From: JAWOFN01 sp046497505 [NCBI: bacterium]
Lineage (GTDB): Bacteria > Blakebacterota > Blakebacteria > Blakebacterales
DNA length: 32,776 bases
Reading direction: 5' to 3'
Assembly (NCBI GenBank): GCA_046497505.1
Contig: JAWOFN010000043.1
Location: forward strand, 1 to 32,776
The position numbers were made by a program, and so were the translations under genes. Below are positions 7,616 to 14,871 of this stretch, piece after piece (the first letter of the stretch is position 1; each line of letters begins with the position of its first letter). A model generated the notes under the pieces. That model did no database searches. It saw only the letters and a list, made by a program, of their open reading frames with translations, and was not told where the DNA came from.

Positions 7616-9337
7616 ATGCGTTCTCCCATCCCCGCCCTCTTCCTCGTCCTGCTGCTCTCGGGAAGCACCCTGCCCCAATCTCCCCTCACCGGTGGACGGC
7701 CCTCCCCGCCGCCGGTGCCGTACCATCCCGAGCGGGTGGCGGTGAAACTGACCCCCGGCACCTACCTGGCACGATCGACCGACCCGACCGATCCGGCTGC
7801 CCTCAGGCGGGCGGGAGCGGCGCTGGGGGGGGTGAGGCTCACCCCGCTCTTCCCCGACCCGGGGCCCTCTTCCCCGGACCGCCGCCCGATCCACGGTGTC
7901 CTCCCCGCCGAACCGGAGCGGGTACGTCAGGCCCGCAGGGCCCGCTTCGGGCTGGACCGGTGGTTCCTCCTGCTCCTCGAGGAGGGGGACGAGGTCCCAT
8001 CGGCGGTGGAGCGCCTGGCCGCAAGCCCCCTGGTGGAGCGGGCCGAACCGGACTGGACCGGCACCGCCGCCGGACCCCCGCCCCGTCCCCTCCGGTCCGC
8101 CTACCTCCCCGACGACCCCCGCTTCCCGGAGCAGTGGTACCTGGAGCAGCCCTCCGACGCCGACATCGACATGACCGGGGGGTGGGCGATCGTCCGGGAC
8201 GCCCGGTCGGTACCCGTCGCCGTCCTGGACACCGGTTCCGACCCCGAGCATCCCGATCTTCGGGATGTGCTGCTCTGGGCGTACGGGAGGGACTTCGTGA
8301 GCGGTGAGGGCGAGCCCCTGGACGACCGGGGACACGGCACCCACGTCACCGGACTCCTCGCCGCCCGGGCGGACGATGGGACGGGGATCGCCGGGACGGC
8401 CTTCCGGACCGCCGTGATCCCCATCAAGGTCCTGGACAGCCAGCTCTCCGGCTACTACACGTGGTGGGCCTCCGGGTTCGTCTACGCCGCCGACCTGGGT
8501 GCACGGATCGTCTGCCTCTCCGCCGGCGGCGCCTCGGACGGTGATGTCCTCCACGACGCGGTGGCCTACGCCCGGGACCGGGGAGCGGCGGTCTTCGCCG
8601 CCATGATGAACGAGAACAGCGACGTCCCCTACTATCCGGCGGCCTACGAGGAGACCATCGCGGTGGGCGCCACCGACGCTTCCGACCGGCGGGCGGCCCC
8701 CTTCTACTGGTGGAACGGCTCGGGTGAACCCCCGGGCTCCTCCTTCGGTCCCCATATCGATTTGGTGGCGCCCGGGGACAGCCTGGTCTCCACCCTCCCC
8801 ACCTACCTGGGGGACCCCTACGGTCTGAACGGCGGCACCTCCATGGCCGTCCCCCTCGCCGCGGGTATCGCCGCTCTCATGCTGGCCTTCCAGCCCGATA
8901 TGACTCCGGCCCAGGTCCGCTCCTCCCTCAGGGAGGGGGCCGACGACCAGGTGGGGGACCCCGGGGAGGACGAGCCGGGCTTCGACATCTATCACGGAGC
9001 GGGCCGGCTGAACGCGGCCTCCTCCCTCTCCCTGGCCGCGGCCCTCCCTCCGGCACCGTCGGACGCCACCCTCCTGCCCCGCCCCAACCCCAGCAGGGGC
9101 ACGGTCCGATTCCCCCTCCGGATGGCTTCCGCCGGGCCCGTCACGCTGCGGATCTTCGATGTACGGGGACGCTGGGTCTCGACCGTCGCGGAGGGGAACC
9201 TCCTCGGGGCCGGCCGTCACGAACTGCTCTGGGACGGGCGGGATGACGGGGGGAAGCGGGTCCCCTCCGGCATCTATGTCTTCGAGGTCCGCACCCCGGG
9301 AAACCGCCGCACCGGCACGTTCACCATCATACGCTGA
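7616..9337 (+). CDS. secreted subtilisin-like serine protease (S8) with FlgD-like C-terminal domain
   Basis: This is an extracellular or surface protease. The ATG at 7616 is chosen over 7574 because it begins the signal peptide (MRSPIPALFLVLLLSG) and follows the promoter; the upstream ATG lies before the -35 box. The 573-aa product has a signal peptide (1 to about 20) and an inhibitor-I9-like prodomain (about 35-150, with VAVKLTPGTY and a terminal LVERAEPDW). The S8 domain (about 165-480) carries Asp205 in VAVLDTGSD, His240 in GHGTHVTG and Ser409 in GGTSMAVP. The last 85 residues (RPNPSRGTVRF to the end) form a FlgD-like Ig fold with RIFDVRGRWV, LLWDGRDDGG and PSGIYVFEV. This tail type occurs on many exported proteins and can act as a sorting or surface-anchoring module. 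Confidence 0.95.
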   Translation: MRSPIPALFLVLLLSGSTLPQSPLTGGRPSPPPVPYHPERVAVKLTPGTYLARSTDPTDPAALRRAGAALGGVRLTPLFPDPGPSSPDRRPIHGVLPAEPERVRQARRARFGLDRWFLLLLEEGDEVPSAVERLAASPLVERAEPDWTGTAAGPPPRPLRSAYLPDDPRFPEQWYLEQPSDADIDMTGGWAIVRDARSVPVAVLDTGSDPEHPDLRDVLLWAYGRDFVSGEGEPLDDRGHGTHVTGLLAARADDGTGIAGTAFRTAVIPIKVLDSQLSGYYTWWASGFVYAADLGARIVCLSAGGASDGDVLHDAVAYARDRGAAVFAAMMNENSDVPYYPAAYEETIAVGATDASDRRAAPFYWWNGSGEPPGSSFGPHIDLVAPGDSLVSTLPTYLGDPYGLNGGTSMAVPLAAGIAALMLAFQPDMTPAQVRSSLREGADDQVGDPGEDEPGFDIYHGAGRLNAASSLSLAAALPPAPSDATLLPRPNPSRGTVRFPLRMASAGPVTLRIFDVRGRWVSTVAEGNLLGAGRHELLWDGRDDGGKRVPSGIYVFEVRTPGNRRTGTFTIIR

Positions 9338-9359
9338 CCCCGACCCCTCCCCCCGGGTG

Positions 9360-9387
9360 TTGACACGCCCTCTCCCTCCGGTATCGT
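9360..9387 (+). promoter_or_regulatory. putative sigma-70 promoter upstream of the ThiI-like gene
   Basis: A perfect TTGACA (9360-9365) is followed after 16 bp by TATCGT (9382-9387). The expected transcript starts near 9394, about 77 nt before the ATG at 9471. It lies just after the subtilase stop, so the thiolation gene probably has its own promoter. Confidence 0.55.
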
Positions 9388-9470
9388 ACGGTATGCCACA
9401 GTCGGGTGGCCGGCCCCTGAGAGGTCGTTCAAGCGGGTCCATCCGGCGCCAGACGAGCGAGGTATCTCCC

Positions 9471-10568
9471 ATGTCCGCCGAAGCATCCGAAGCACGCCCC
9501 ACCGACGACGAGGGACGTCCCATCAAGGCCGTCGCCATGGTCAGCGGGGGCCTCGACTCCACCATCGCCGCCAGGCTCATCGCTGGGATGGGGATCGAGG
9601 TCCACGGGGTGAACTTCTCCACCGGCTTCTGTCTCACCGACCATCACCGCGCCATGGCCCGGCATCACGCCGGGCCCCCGGAAGAGAGCAGACGCCTGCG
9701 GAACGAGGCCCTCCGCGCCGGGGCCGACGTGAAGATCCCTGTGCGGGTGGTGGATGTGGCCGAGGAGTACCTGCAGACCGTGGTGATCGAGCCGAAGTAC
9801 GGCAGGGGGCAGGGGATGAACCCCTGCATCGACTGCCGGATCTTCATGCTCCGGAGGGCGCGGGCGATGATGGAGGATCTGGAGGCCCACTTCGTGTTCA
9901 CCGGGGAGGTGCTGGGGCAGCGCCCCATGAGCCAGCACATGCAGGCGCTCCAGCTCATCGAGGAACGGGCCGGCCTCGAGGGGCTGCTGCTGCGCCCTCT
10001 CTCCGCGAAGTTCCTCGACCCCACCATCCCGGAGCAGGAGGGCTGGGTGGACCGCGAGCAGCTCCTGGACATCCAGGGCAGGGGCAGGAAGACCCAGATC
10101 GCCCTGGCCGACGCGTACGGTATCGACGACTACCCGCAGCCCGCCGGTGGCTGCTGCTTCCTCCCCGACCCGAACTTCGCCGAGCGGCTCCAGGACGTGT
10201 TCGAACACACCGGGGACCGTTCCGCCCTCACACGGGAGGAACTCATCCTCCTGAAAGTGGGCCGCCACTTCCGCTTCCCCGGCGGGATCAAGGTGGTGGT
10301 GGGGAGGGACGCCCCCGAGAACGCCTTCCTGAAGGGCTTCAAGGCGGAGCGTTACGCCCTGCAGGTCACCGGTTTCGGGAGCCCCCTCACCCTGGTGGAC
10401 CTGGGCGCGGACGAGCAGACCCTCCTCACCGCCGCCTCCCTCACCGCCCGCTACAGCCAGGGACGCGGCGAAGACCGGGTCACGGTGAGGATCCAGGGCC
10501 CCGAAGGGGAGCGTCTGGCGGAGGTGGAACCCCTCGACCTCTACGAGGCGGAGCCGTGGATGGTGTGA
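9471..10568 (+). CDS. ThiI-like tRNA thiolation enzyme (PP-loop) with NFACT-R-like C-terminal domain
   Basis: This protein probably activates a tRNA uridine by adenylation and inserts sulfur, like ThiI/MnmA-type enzymes. GAGG at 9459-9462 lies 8 nt before ATG 9471 and sets the start (365 aa); the longer frame is subtilase shadow. The PP-loop SGGLDST spans 25-31. Possible sulfur or metal-handling cysteines are Cys54, the NPCIDC pair Cys119/Cys122, and Cys228/Cys229 in PAGGCCF. The region from about 255 (LKVGRHFRFPGGIKVVVGRD) to about 330 resembles the NFACT-R RNA-binding fold that is fused to PP-loop enzymes in some thermophile and deep-branching genomes. The exact target (s4U8 versus s2U) cannot be told from sequence. 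There is no THUMP domain, unlike classical ThiI. Confidence 0.85.
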   Translation: MSAEASEARPTDDEGRPIKAVAMVSGGLDSTIAARLIAGMGIEVHGVNFSTGFCLTDHHRAMARHHAGPPEESRRLRNEALRAGADVKIPVRVVDVAEEYLQTVVIEPKYGRGQGMNPCIDCRIFMLRRARAMMEDLEAHFVFTGEVLGQRPMSQHMQALQLIEERAGLEGLLLRPLSAKFLDPTIPEQEGWVDREQLLDIQGRGRKTQIALADAYGIDDYPQPAGGCCFLPDPNFAERLQDVFEHTGDRSALTREELILLKVGRHFRFPGGIKVVVGRDAPENAFLKGFKAERYALQVTGFGSPLTLVDLGADEQTLLTAASLTARYSQGRGEDRVTVRIQGPEGERLAEVEPLDLYEAEPWMV

Positions 10569-10575
10569 GAGCCCC

Positions 10576-10604
10576 TTGCCCTCCCTCCGCGGCTCGGGCA
10601 TACT
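10576..10604 (+). promoter_or_regulatory. putative promoter of the NarL-type regulator gene
   Basis: TTGCCC (10576-10581), a 17-bp spacer and CATACT (10599-10604) fit a sigma-70-like promoter with a start near 10611. This supports translation from the GTG at 10654 rather than from the upstream start codon at 10576, which would lie inside the promoter. Confidence 0.45.
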
Positions 10605-10653
10605 CCCATCGCTCAGGTATCGGTCACCCATGGCCCCCTCCTGGAGGTCGCAC

Positions 10654-11340
10654 GTGCCGGTCCGCATACTGCTGTGTGACGATCATGAGATGGTGCGCCG
10701 CGGTATCCGGGAGGTCCTGGACACCCAGGACGACCTGGAGGTCGTGGGGGTGTCGGCCGACGCCGGAGGGACCCTCGAGTTGGTCCGGGAGCACAGACCC
10801 GACGTCCTCATCCTCGACATACGCCTCCAGGAGGGGAGCGGCCTCGACCTGCTGGACGAGGCCCACCGGATCCATCCCGACCTGGCGGTGCTCGTCCTCA
10901 CCATGCACGACGACGTCTCCTTCCTCCGCGCCGCCCTGGCCGCCGGTGCCCTCGGTTTCGTGAACAAGCGCTCCGGCGTCGAGGAACTCCGGGCCGCGGT
11001 GCGTTCCGTCGCCCGGGGCAGGGCCCACGTGGACCTCACCTTCGACGAGGACCAGGTCTGGGAGAGCCTGGAGATCGCGGGAGTGGACGGGGAGAGCGGG
11101 GAGGCCGGGATCGAGGGTCTCAGCCCCCGCGAGAGAGAGGTCCTGGGCCTGGTGGCCGAAGGATACACCAGCAGGGAGGTCGCCGAACGCCTCTTCATCA
11201 GCCCCAAGACCGTGGATACCTATCGTTCCCGCCTGATGCGGCGCCTGGGGTTGAAGAACCGGTCCGACCTGGTCCGCCTGGCCCTTGAGGCGGGTTTCCT
11301 CGCCCCGGGACGCGAGGCGGAGGAGACCGCCAGGGACTGA
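10654..11340 (+). CDS. NarL/FixJ-type response regulator
   Basis: This two-component transcription factor has 228 aa from the GTG at 10654, which has GGAGG 6 nt upstream. The receiver domain (about 1-120) has the acidic pocket Asp9/Asp10, phospho-acceptor Asp55 in LILDIR, Thr in VLTMHDD and the conserved Lys in FVNK. A LuxR-type helix-turn-helix (about 150-215) reads LSPREREVLGLVAEGYTSRE then ISPKTVDTYRSRLMRRLGLK. Regulators of this class are partnered by HisKA_3-type kinases. The kinase at 12676-13866 is of that class and lies only 1.3 kb away on the opposite strand, so the two may form a pair, although they are not in one operon. Confidence 0.93.
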   Translation: MPVRILLCDDHEMVRRGIREVLDTQDDLEVVGVSADAGGTLELVREHRPDVLILDIRLQEGSGLDLLDEAHRIHPDLAVLVLTMHDDVSFLRAALAAGALGFVNKRSGVEELRAAVRSVARGRAHVDLTFDEDQVWESLEIAGVDGESGEAGIEGLSPREREVLGLVAEGYTSREVAERLFISPKTVDTYRSRLMRRLGLKNRSDLVRLALEAGFLAPGREAEETARD

Positions 11341-11460
11341 GCCCGCTCTTCCCCTGTGGGGAAACCTCCCCCCCGGCGCTTCCCCTTCTCGAACCCCTCC
11401 CCCTTACCCCCGTACCGGATCCCGAGCAGACTCTTCACGTGAGGATGAGATCCGTCCTCC

Positions 11461-11500
11461 GCGGCGAGGCGCCGGGATCGCCCACCCTCCGCCTCGCCGC
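11461..11500. repeat. perfect 11-bp inverted repeat after the response regulator
   Basis: GCGGCGAGGCG (11461-11471) and CGCCTCGCCGC (11490-11500) are exact inverse complements around an 18-nt loop. No T-tract follows on either strand. It lies in the 201-bp gap between the regulator and the small ORF. It could be a terminator or attenuator of the kind seen in GC-rich genomes, or an operator. The rest of the gap shows only a 6-bp hairpin, TTCCCC-TGT-GGGGAA at 11349-11363, just after the regulator stop. Confidence 0.55.
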
Positions 11501-11541
11501 CGAGCCGATTCATCAAGACACATCCGAGCGAGGTGTTCCCC

Positions 11542-11769
11542 GTGGCGACCGAACTGCTGGACCAGCCCGGAGTGCGCGTCCGGGTCGACTATGAGACGGC
11601 CGGTTATTTTCGGAGGAGGCGGTGGAAAGCACCCGCGTGGGCCCGTCTGCCTTTGGAGGAGAAGATCGAGCGGGACTCACGCCATGAGGCGCGCTGCCTG
11701 CTCCACTCCCGGTTCGGCCGGATCCGTGCGATGGCCCGGTCCGAGGAAGGGAACGGTGATGGGAGGTGA
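11542..11769 (+). CDS. small hypothetical protein, 75 aa
   Basis: I do not recognise this protein. Support for its being real comes from GAGG at 11530-11533 with an 8-nt spacer before the GTG, GC-biased third codon positions through most of its length, and a 4-nt GTGA overlap with the nucleotidyltransferase start. The product is basic and Arg-rich, with VRVRVDYETAGYFRRRRW near the N-terminus and LPLEEKIERDSRHEARCLL in the middle. There is no signal peptide or membrane segment. Its third-position GC looks somewhat lower than that of its neighbours. The overlap suggests it is co-translated with, and may work with, the nucleotidyltransferase. It could also be a leader ORF whose main role is to deliver ribosomes to the next gene. 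Confidence 0.5.
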   Translation: MATELLDQPGVRVRVDYETAGYFRRRRWKAPAWARLPLEEKIERDSRHEARCLLHSRFGRIRAMARSEEGNGDGR

Positions 11770-12689
11770 AAATCGAGAGATCACCCTGGGTCGTCACCCT
11801 GGCCGGAGGCTCAGGGGTCCGCCTCCGCAGCCTGGTCCGCCGGCAGTTCGGTGAGGAGCGCCCCAAGCAGTACTGCTCCTTCGTCGGGGGGCGCAGTCTG
11901 CTGCAGCACGCCCTGGACCGCGCGGACCGGCTCACCGCCTGGGACCGCCAGGTGGTGGTGATCCGCGAGGAGCACCTGGAATGGTTCCGCTGCCAGGCCC
12001 CGGCCTTCGAGGGCAGGATCCTCACAGAACCCTCCGACCGCGGGACCCTCCCCGCCCTCTATGCCGCCCTGGCGCTGATCCGGGAGATCGACCCCGTGGC
12101 CGGCCTCCTGGTACAGCCCTCCGACGGGTTCTACCACCCGGAGCGGAGACTCCTCCGGCAGCTCCGCTACGCGATGGACATCGTCCCCCTGCTGGAGGAC
12201 CGCATCCTCCTGGCCGGGGTCACCCCGGTGCGCCCCGACGAGCGACGCCTCTGGATCCAGCCCGGAGAGGCCCTGGGCAAGTTCGGCGGCAACGCCATAC
12301 GGCGGGTGGAGGGGGTGCTGCCCCGACCCTCCCCACCCCTCGCCCGCAGACTGCAGGCCCTGGGGGCGGTGGTGGAGACCGGACTGATGACGGGGAGCGT
12401 CCGTACCTTCTGGAAGCTGGCGCAGCGGGACAGCAGGTACATGCTGAAGACCCTCTCCGCAGGCGGCCTGGAAGCGACCGAGGAGGGTACCCTCCGCCTC
12501 GCTGGCGGCTTCTCGTCGGTACCCCGACGGGACATCGAAGAGGGGATCCTCATGAGGGGGACCCGTCGGCTGGCGTGCATGCGGCTGCGGGGGTTCCTCT
12601 GGGGGGACTGGGACACCGAAGCCGACATCGAGCGCAGCCTGCGATCCCTCGACCAGGAGCATCAGGGGGAACCCGTCAGGGCAGAATGA
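11766..12689 (+). CDS. sugar-phosphate nucleotidyltransferase (mannose-1-phosphate guanylyltransferase-like)
   Basis: Proteins of this fold make NDP-sugars from sugar-1-phosphates and NTPs. The GTG start at 11766 overlaps the preceding stop (GTGA), giving 307 aa. The nucleotide-binding loop is LAGGSGVRLRSL; the usual GGxGTRL has Val in place of Thr. FGEERPKQYCSF supplies the conserved Pro-Lys-Gln, SLLQHALDRA follows, and TEPSDRGTLPALYAAL fits the GMP guanylyltransferase pattern. The family Asp motif appears as QPSDGF, where a His often follows the Asp. The C-terminus has WGDWDTEADIERSL, consistent with a core transferase without the extra isomerase domain. The gene is followed by the convergent kinase gene, with their 3' ends overlapping by 14 bp. 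The sugar is unknown. Confidence 0.82.
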   Translation: MKIERSPWVVTLAGGSGVRLRSLVRRQFGEERPKQYCSFVGGRSLLQHALDRADRLTAWDRQVVVIREEHLEWFRCQAPAFEGRILTEPSDRGTLPALYAALALIREIDPVAGLLVQPSDGFYHPERRLLRQLRYAMDIVPLLEDRILLAGVTPVRPDERRLWIQPGEALGKFGGNAIRRVEGVLPRPSPPLARRLQALGAVVETGLMTGSVRTFWKLAQRDSRYMLKTLSAGGLEATEEGTLRLAGGFSSVPRRDIEEGILMRGTRRLACMRLRGFLWGDWDTEADIERSLRSLDQEHQGEPVRAE

Positions 12690-13866
12690 GAGGTCCCGGG
12701 GCGGGGTCCTCGAAGGCGCCGGGAGGGATCTCGACCCGGACAAGGACACCCCGTTCCGGCCCGGAACGTATGAGGGTGCTCCCCCCGGCGGATTCCACCC
12801 GGCGCCGGAGGCTGAAGAGCCCGAAGGTGTGGGGGTCTTCCCTGTCGGGTGCACGATCGGGGTCGATCCCCGCTCCTTCGTCCTCCACCTCCAGCCGGAT
12901 CCAGCCTTCCTCCACCCTGCCCACGCGCAGCGAGCACTCCCGCACCCCCGCGTGTTTCACCACGTTCAGCAGCAGCTCCCTGGCCACATCGAAGAGGAGC
13001 CTGCGGAGCGTGTCGTTCTCCGACTCCAGTCCCGTCTCAAGGACGAGGCCCACCCGGAGACCGTGGAGTTCGTCCATCCGTTCGGCCAGCCAGGTGAAGA
13101 CATCGGAGAGGGGGGGCCCGTCCAGGATGGGGGGGCTCAGCCGCGTCACCAGGTTCCGTGCCACGTGCTGGGCGTCGTCCAGCAGTCCCTCCAGCTCCCG
13201 CATTCCTTCGAGCTGCTCCCTCCGGCCCCCGGGCATCGACTCCCCCACTGCCTCCGCCTGGAGGGAGGCGGCCACCAGAAGCTGCTGCAGGTCGTCGTGG
13301 AGGAACCGGGCCAGCCGCTGCCGCTCCCGCTGTTCCACACGGATGAGCTGGGAACTGAGCCACCGGAGCTGCCGGTCCCGCCGGGAGATGGAGACATGCT
13401 GGCCCCGGATGGTGTGCCTCAGCCGATCACGTTCCTCCTTCAGCTGCTCCCTCTCGGACTCCCGTTCACGGACATGGTCGGTGACGTCCACCCCCACCGC
13501 GACGAGCCCCGTCACCTCCCCGCTCTCCGCATCCCCCTTCGGATGGATATCCATGTCGTAGAAGCGGGGTTCCCCCTCCACCACGATCTCCACCATCTCC
13601 CGGACCCTCACACCCGTCTCCAGCACCCGTTCCTTGAGCCGGATGAGTTCCGCCACCCACTCCAGCGGAACGAGGTCCTCATCCCGCCTGCCCAGGATCG
13701 ATGAGGGATCTGGCGCGGTGTGCGGGTTGTAGATCCAGGTGTACCTGCGCTGGAGGTCGGTGGTGCTGAGGACCACCTTTGAACCCTCGAGGGCCTCCCG
13801 GAAGAGGCCGCCACCCCACCTTCTCGCCACTCCGTCCCGACGCGGTTCACGACCTTCGTCCGACAT
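12676..13866 (-). CDS. PAS-domain sensor histidine kinase, HisKA_3 type
   Basis: This is a soluble signal-transducing kinase without membrane segments. The ATG at 13866 has GGGAGGGG just upstream; the frame continues further but as shadow. The 396-aa product has a PAS domain (about 25-130, ending GLVAVGVDVTDHVRERE) and a coiled-coil linker (about 130-175). The HisKA_3 dimerisation helix carries phospho-acceptor His190 in RLARFLHDDLQQLL. The HATPase domain (about 285-385) shows the N-box LLLNVVKHAG with Asn301, then DEGAGI and FGLFSLRRRV. It is transcribed after cheR with a 35-bp gap. NarL-type regulators are the usual partners of this kinase class, and one lies at 10654-11340. Confidence 0.93.
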   Translation of the reverse strand: MSDEGREPRRDGVARRWGGGLFREALEGSKVVLSTTDLQRRYTWIYNPHTAPDPSSILGRRDEDLVPLEWVAELIRLKERVLETGVRVREMVEIVVEGEPRFYDMDIHPKGDAESGEVTGLVAVGVDVTDHVRERESEREQLKEERDRLRHTIRGQHVSISRRDRQLRWLSSQLIRVEQRERQRLARFLHDDLQQLLVAASLQAEAVGESMPGGRREQLEGMRELEGLLDDAQHVARNLVTRLSPPILDGPPLSDVFTWLAERMDELHGLRVGLVLETGLESENDTLRRLLFDVARELLLNVVKHAGVRECSLRVGRVEEGWIRLEVEDEGAGIDPDRAPDREDPHTFGLFSLRRRVESAGGSTLIRSGPERGVLVRVEIPPGAFEDPAPGPLILP

Positions 13867-13901
13867 GCGGCCCCTCCCCTCGATAGGATGGTGCTCCCTG
13901 C

Positions 13902-14720
13902 TCAGCGTGAACGCCGGATGCAGCCTCCCGGCCCGATCTCCTCCAGGGGATGGTCTCCCCCCGGGATCTCCTCGCTGCTCCCCGCCACCAGCAGTCCGCC
14001 GGCGGGGAGCCGGGCCACCAGACCCTCCAGGACCTCCCGCTGAAGTCCCTCCTGGTAATAGGTGAACACCAGGTTGCGGCACAGGATCAGCGGGAAGTCC
14101 CCTTCCGGCATCCCCTCGAGGAGGTCCTGCCTCCGGAAGCTGACCGGCCGCCGGAAGGCCCGCCTCAAGCAGAGCGGGTCCGCCTCATCCCCCGTGCGGC
14201 GGAAGGCCTCATCCACTATATCCTCTTCCAGCTCCTTCAGCGAACTCTCCGGGTAGCAGCCCCTCCGGGCCCGCTGCAGGACCTCCTCGTCGATGTCCGT
14301 GCCCATCACCTCCAGATCGAGCGCGGGATGCGGTCCGGCGACATGACGGTACCACAGCAGGCTCACCGTGTACGGTTCCTCCCCCGAGGCGCAGCCGGCC
14401 GACCAGCAGCGGAAGGTCTCCTCCTCTGCCATGCCGCCGGCCTCTTCCGGCAGGTACTCCCGGAAGAGCCAGCGCCATACCTCCCGGTCCCGCATGAAGC
14501 GGCTGATGGTGACCCGGCACAGGCGCCGGAGCTCCTCCCACTCCCCGGGATGTTCCCGGAGATGGTCCCGGTAGGCAGAGGACCCGGGCAGCCCCAGCTC
14601 CTCCATGCGCTCCTCGATCCGATTGCAGACCTGCCCTCGGGGCTTGCGGAACCCCTCCCAGCGCATCCCCATCTTCGGGAGAGCCCACTGCAGGAAGCTG
14701 ACGCATCGTTCGTCCTCCAT
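13902..14720 (-). CDS. CheR-type protein-glutamate methyltransferase
   Basis: This SAM-dependent enzyme methylates glutamates, classically on chemoreceptors. The ATG at 14720 follows GGAGGG, giving 272 aa. The helical CheR N-domain spans about 1-75 and contains the conserved VTISRFMRDREVW (the family's T-x-F-R segment). The SAM domain has CWSAGCASGEEPYT (105-118), GTDIDEEVL (140-148) and LCRNLVFTYY (213-222, the family's CRN-x-x-x-Y-F motif). No receptor, CheA, CheW, CheB or flagellar gene is in the window. The partner is the PAS-kinase gene directly downstream, so a non-chemotaxis sensory role is likely. Related multi-domain CheB/CheR-PAS-kinase proteins exist; here the CheR and kinase parts are separate genes. 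Confidence 0.93.
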   Translation of the reverse strand: MEDERCVSFLQWALPKMGMRWEGFRKPRGQVCNRIEERMEELGLPGSSAYRDHLREHPGEWEELRRLCRVTISRFMRDREVWRWLFREYLPEEAGGMAEEETFRCWSAGCASGEEPYTVSLLWYRHVAGPHPALDLEVMGTDIDEEVLQRARRGCYPESSLKELEEDIVDEAFRRTGDEADPLCLRRAFRRPVSFRRQDLLEGMPEGDFPLILCRNLVFTYYQEGLQREVLEGLVARLPAGGLLVAGSSEEIPGGDHPLEEIGPGGCIRRSR

Positions 14721-14740
14721 GGACCCTCCGCATGAAAAGC

Positions 14741-14779
14741 GGGCCCGGCACCGTGATCCGGGGCTGAGGCGCCGGGCCC
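14741..14779. repeat. 9-bp perfect inverted repeat upstream of cheR
   Basis: GGGCCCGGC (14741-14749) and GCCGGGCCC (14771-14779) can pair around a 21-nt loop in the 151-bp gap between the DUF72 gene end and the cheR start. On the minus strand it lies 20-60 nt before the cheR ATG. It could end DUF72 transcription or fold in the cheR leader. No T-tract follows. Confidence 0.4.
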
Positions 14780-14871
14780 TGGGCAGCCGCCTCTCGGCGG
14801 CCGCCCTTCGTGACTTCTGTCCGCTGTCTTCAAGCTGCCGGTGGCGGGGGGGGGTTGTCCAGGCTGGATCC

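Noticed and set aside
6821-9637. A 938-codon open frame on the minus strand across the subtilase gene
   Set aside because: Only its last 235 codons are the rhomboid gene. The rest is Gly/Pro/Arg/Val-rich and antisense to a protein with an intact catalytic triad; long antisense frames are expected at this GC content.
11349-11363. TTCCCC-TGT-GGGGAA hairpin just after the response regulator stop as an intrinsic terminator
   Set aside because: Only six base pairs and no following T-run; noted in the gap description but not called.
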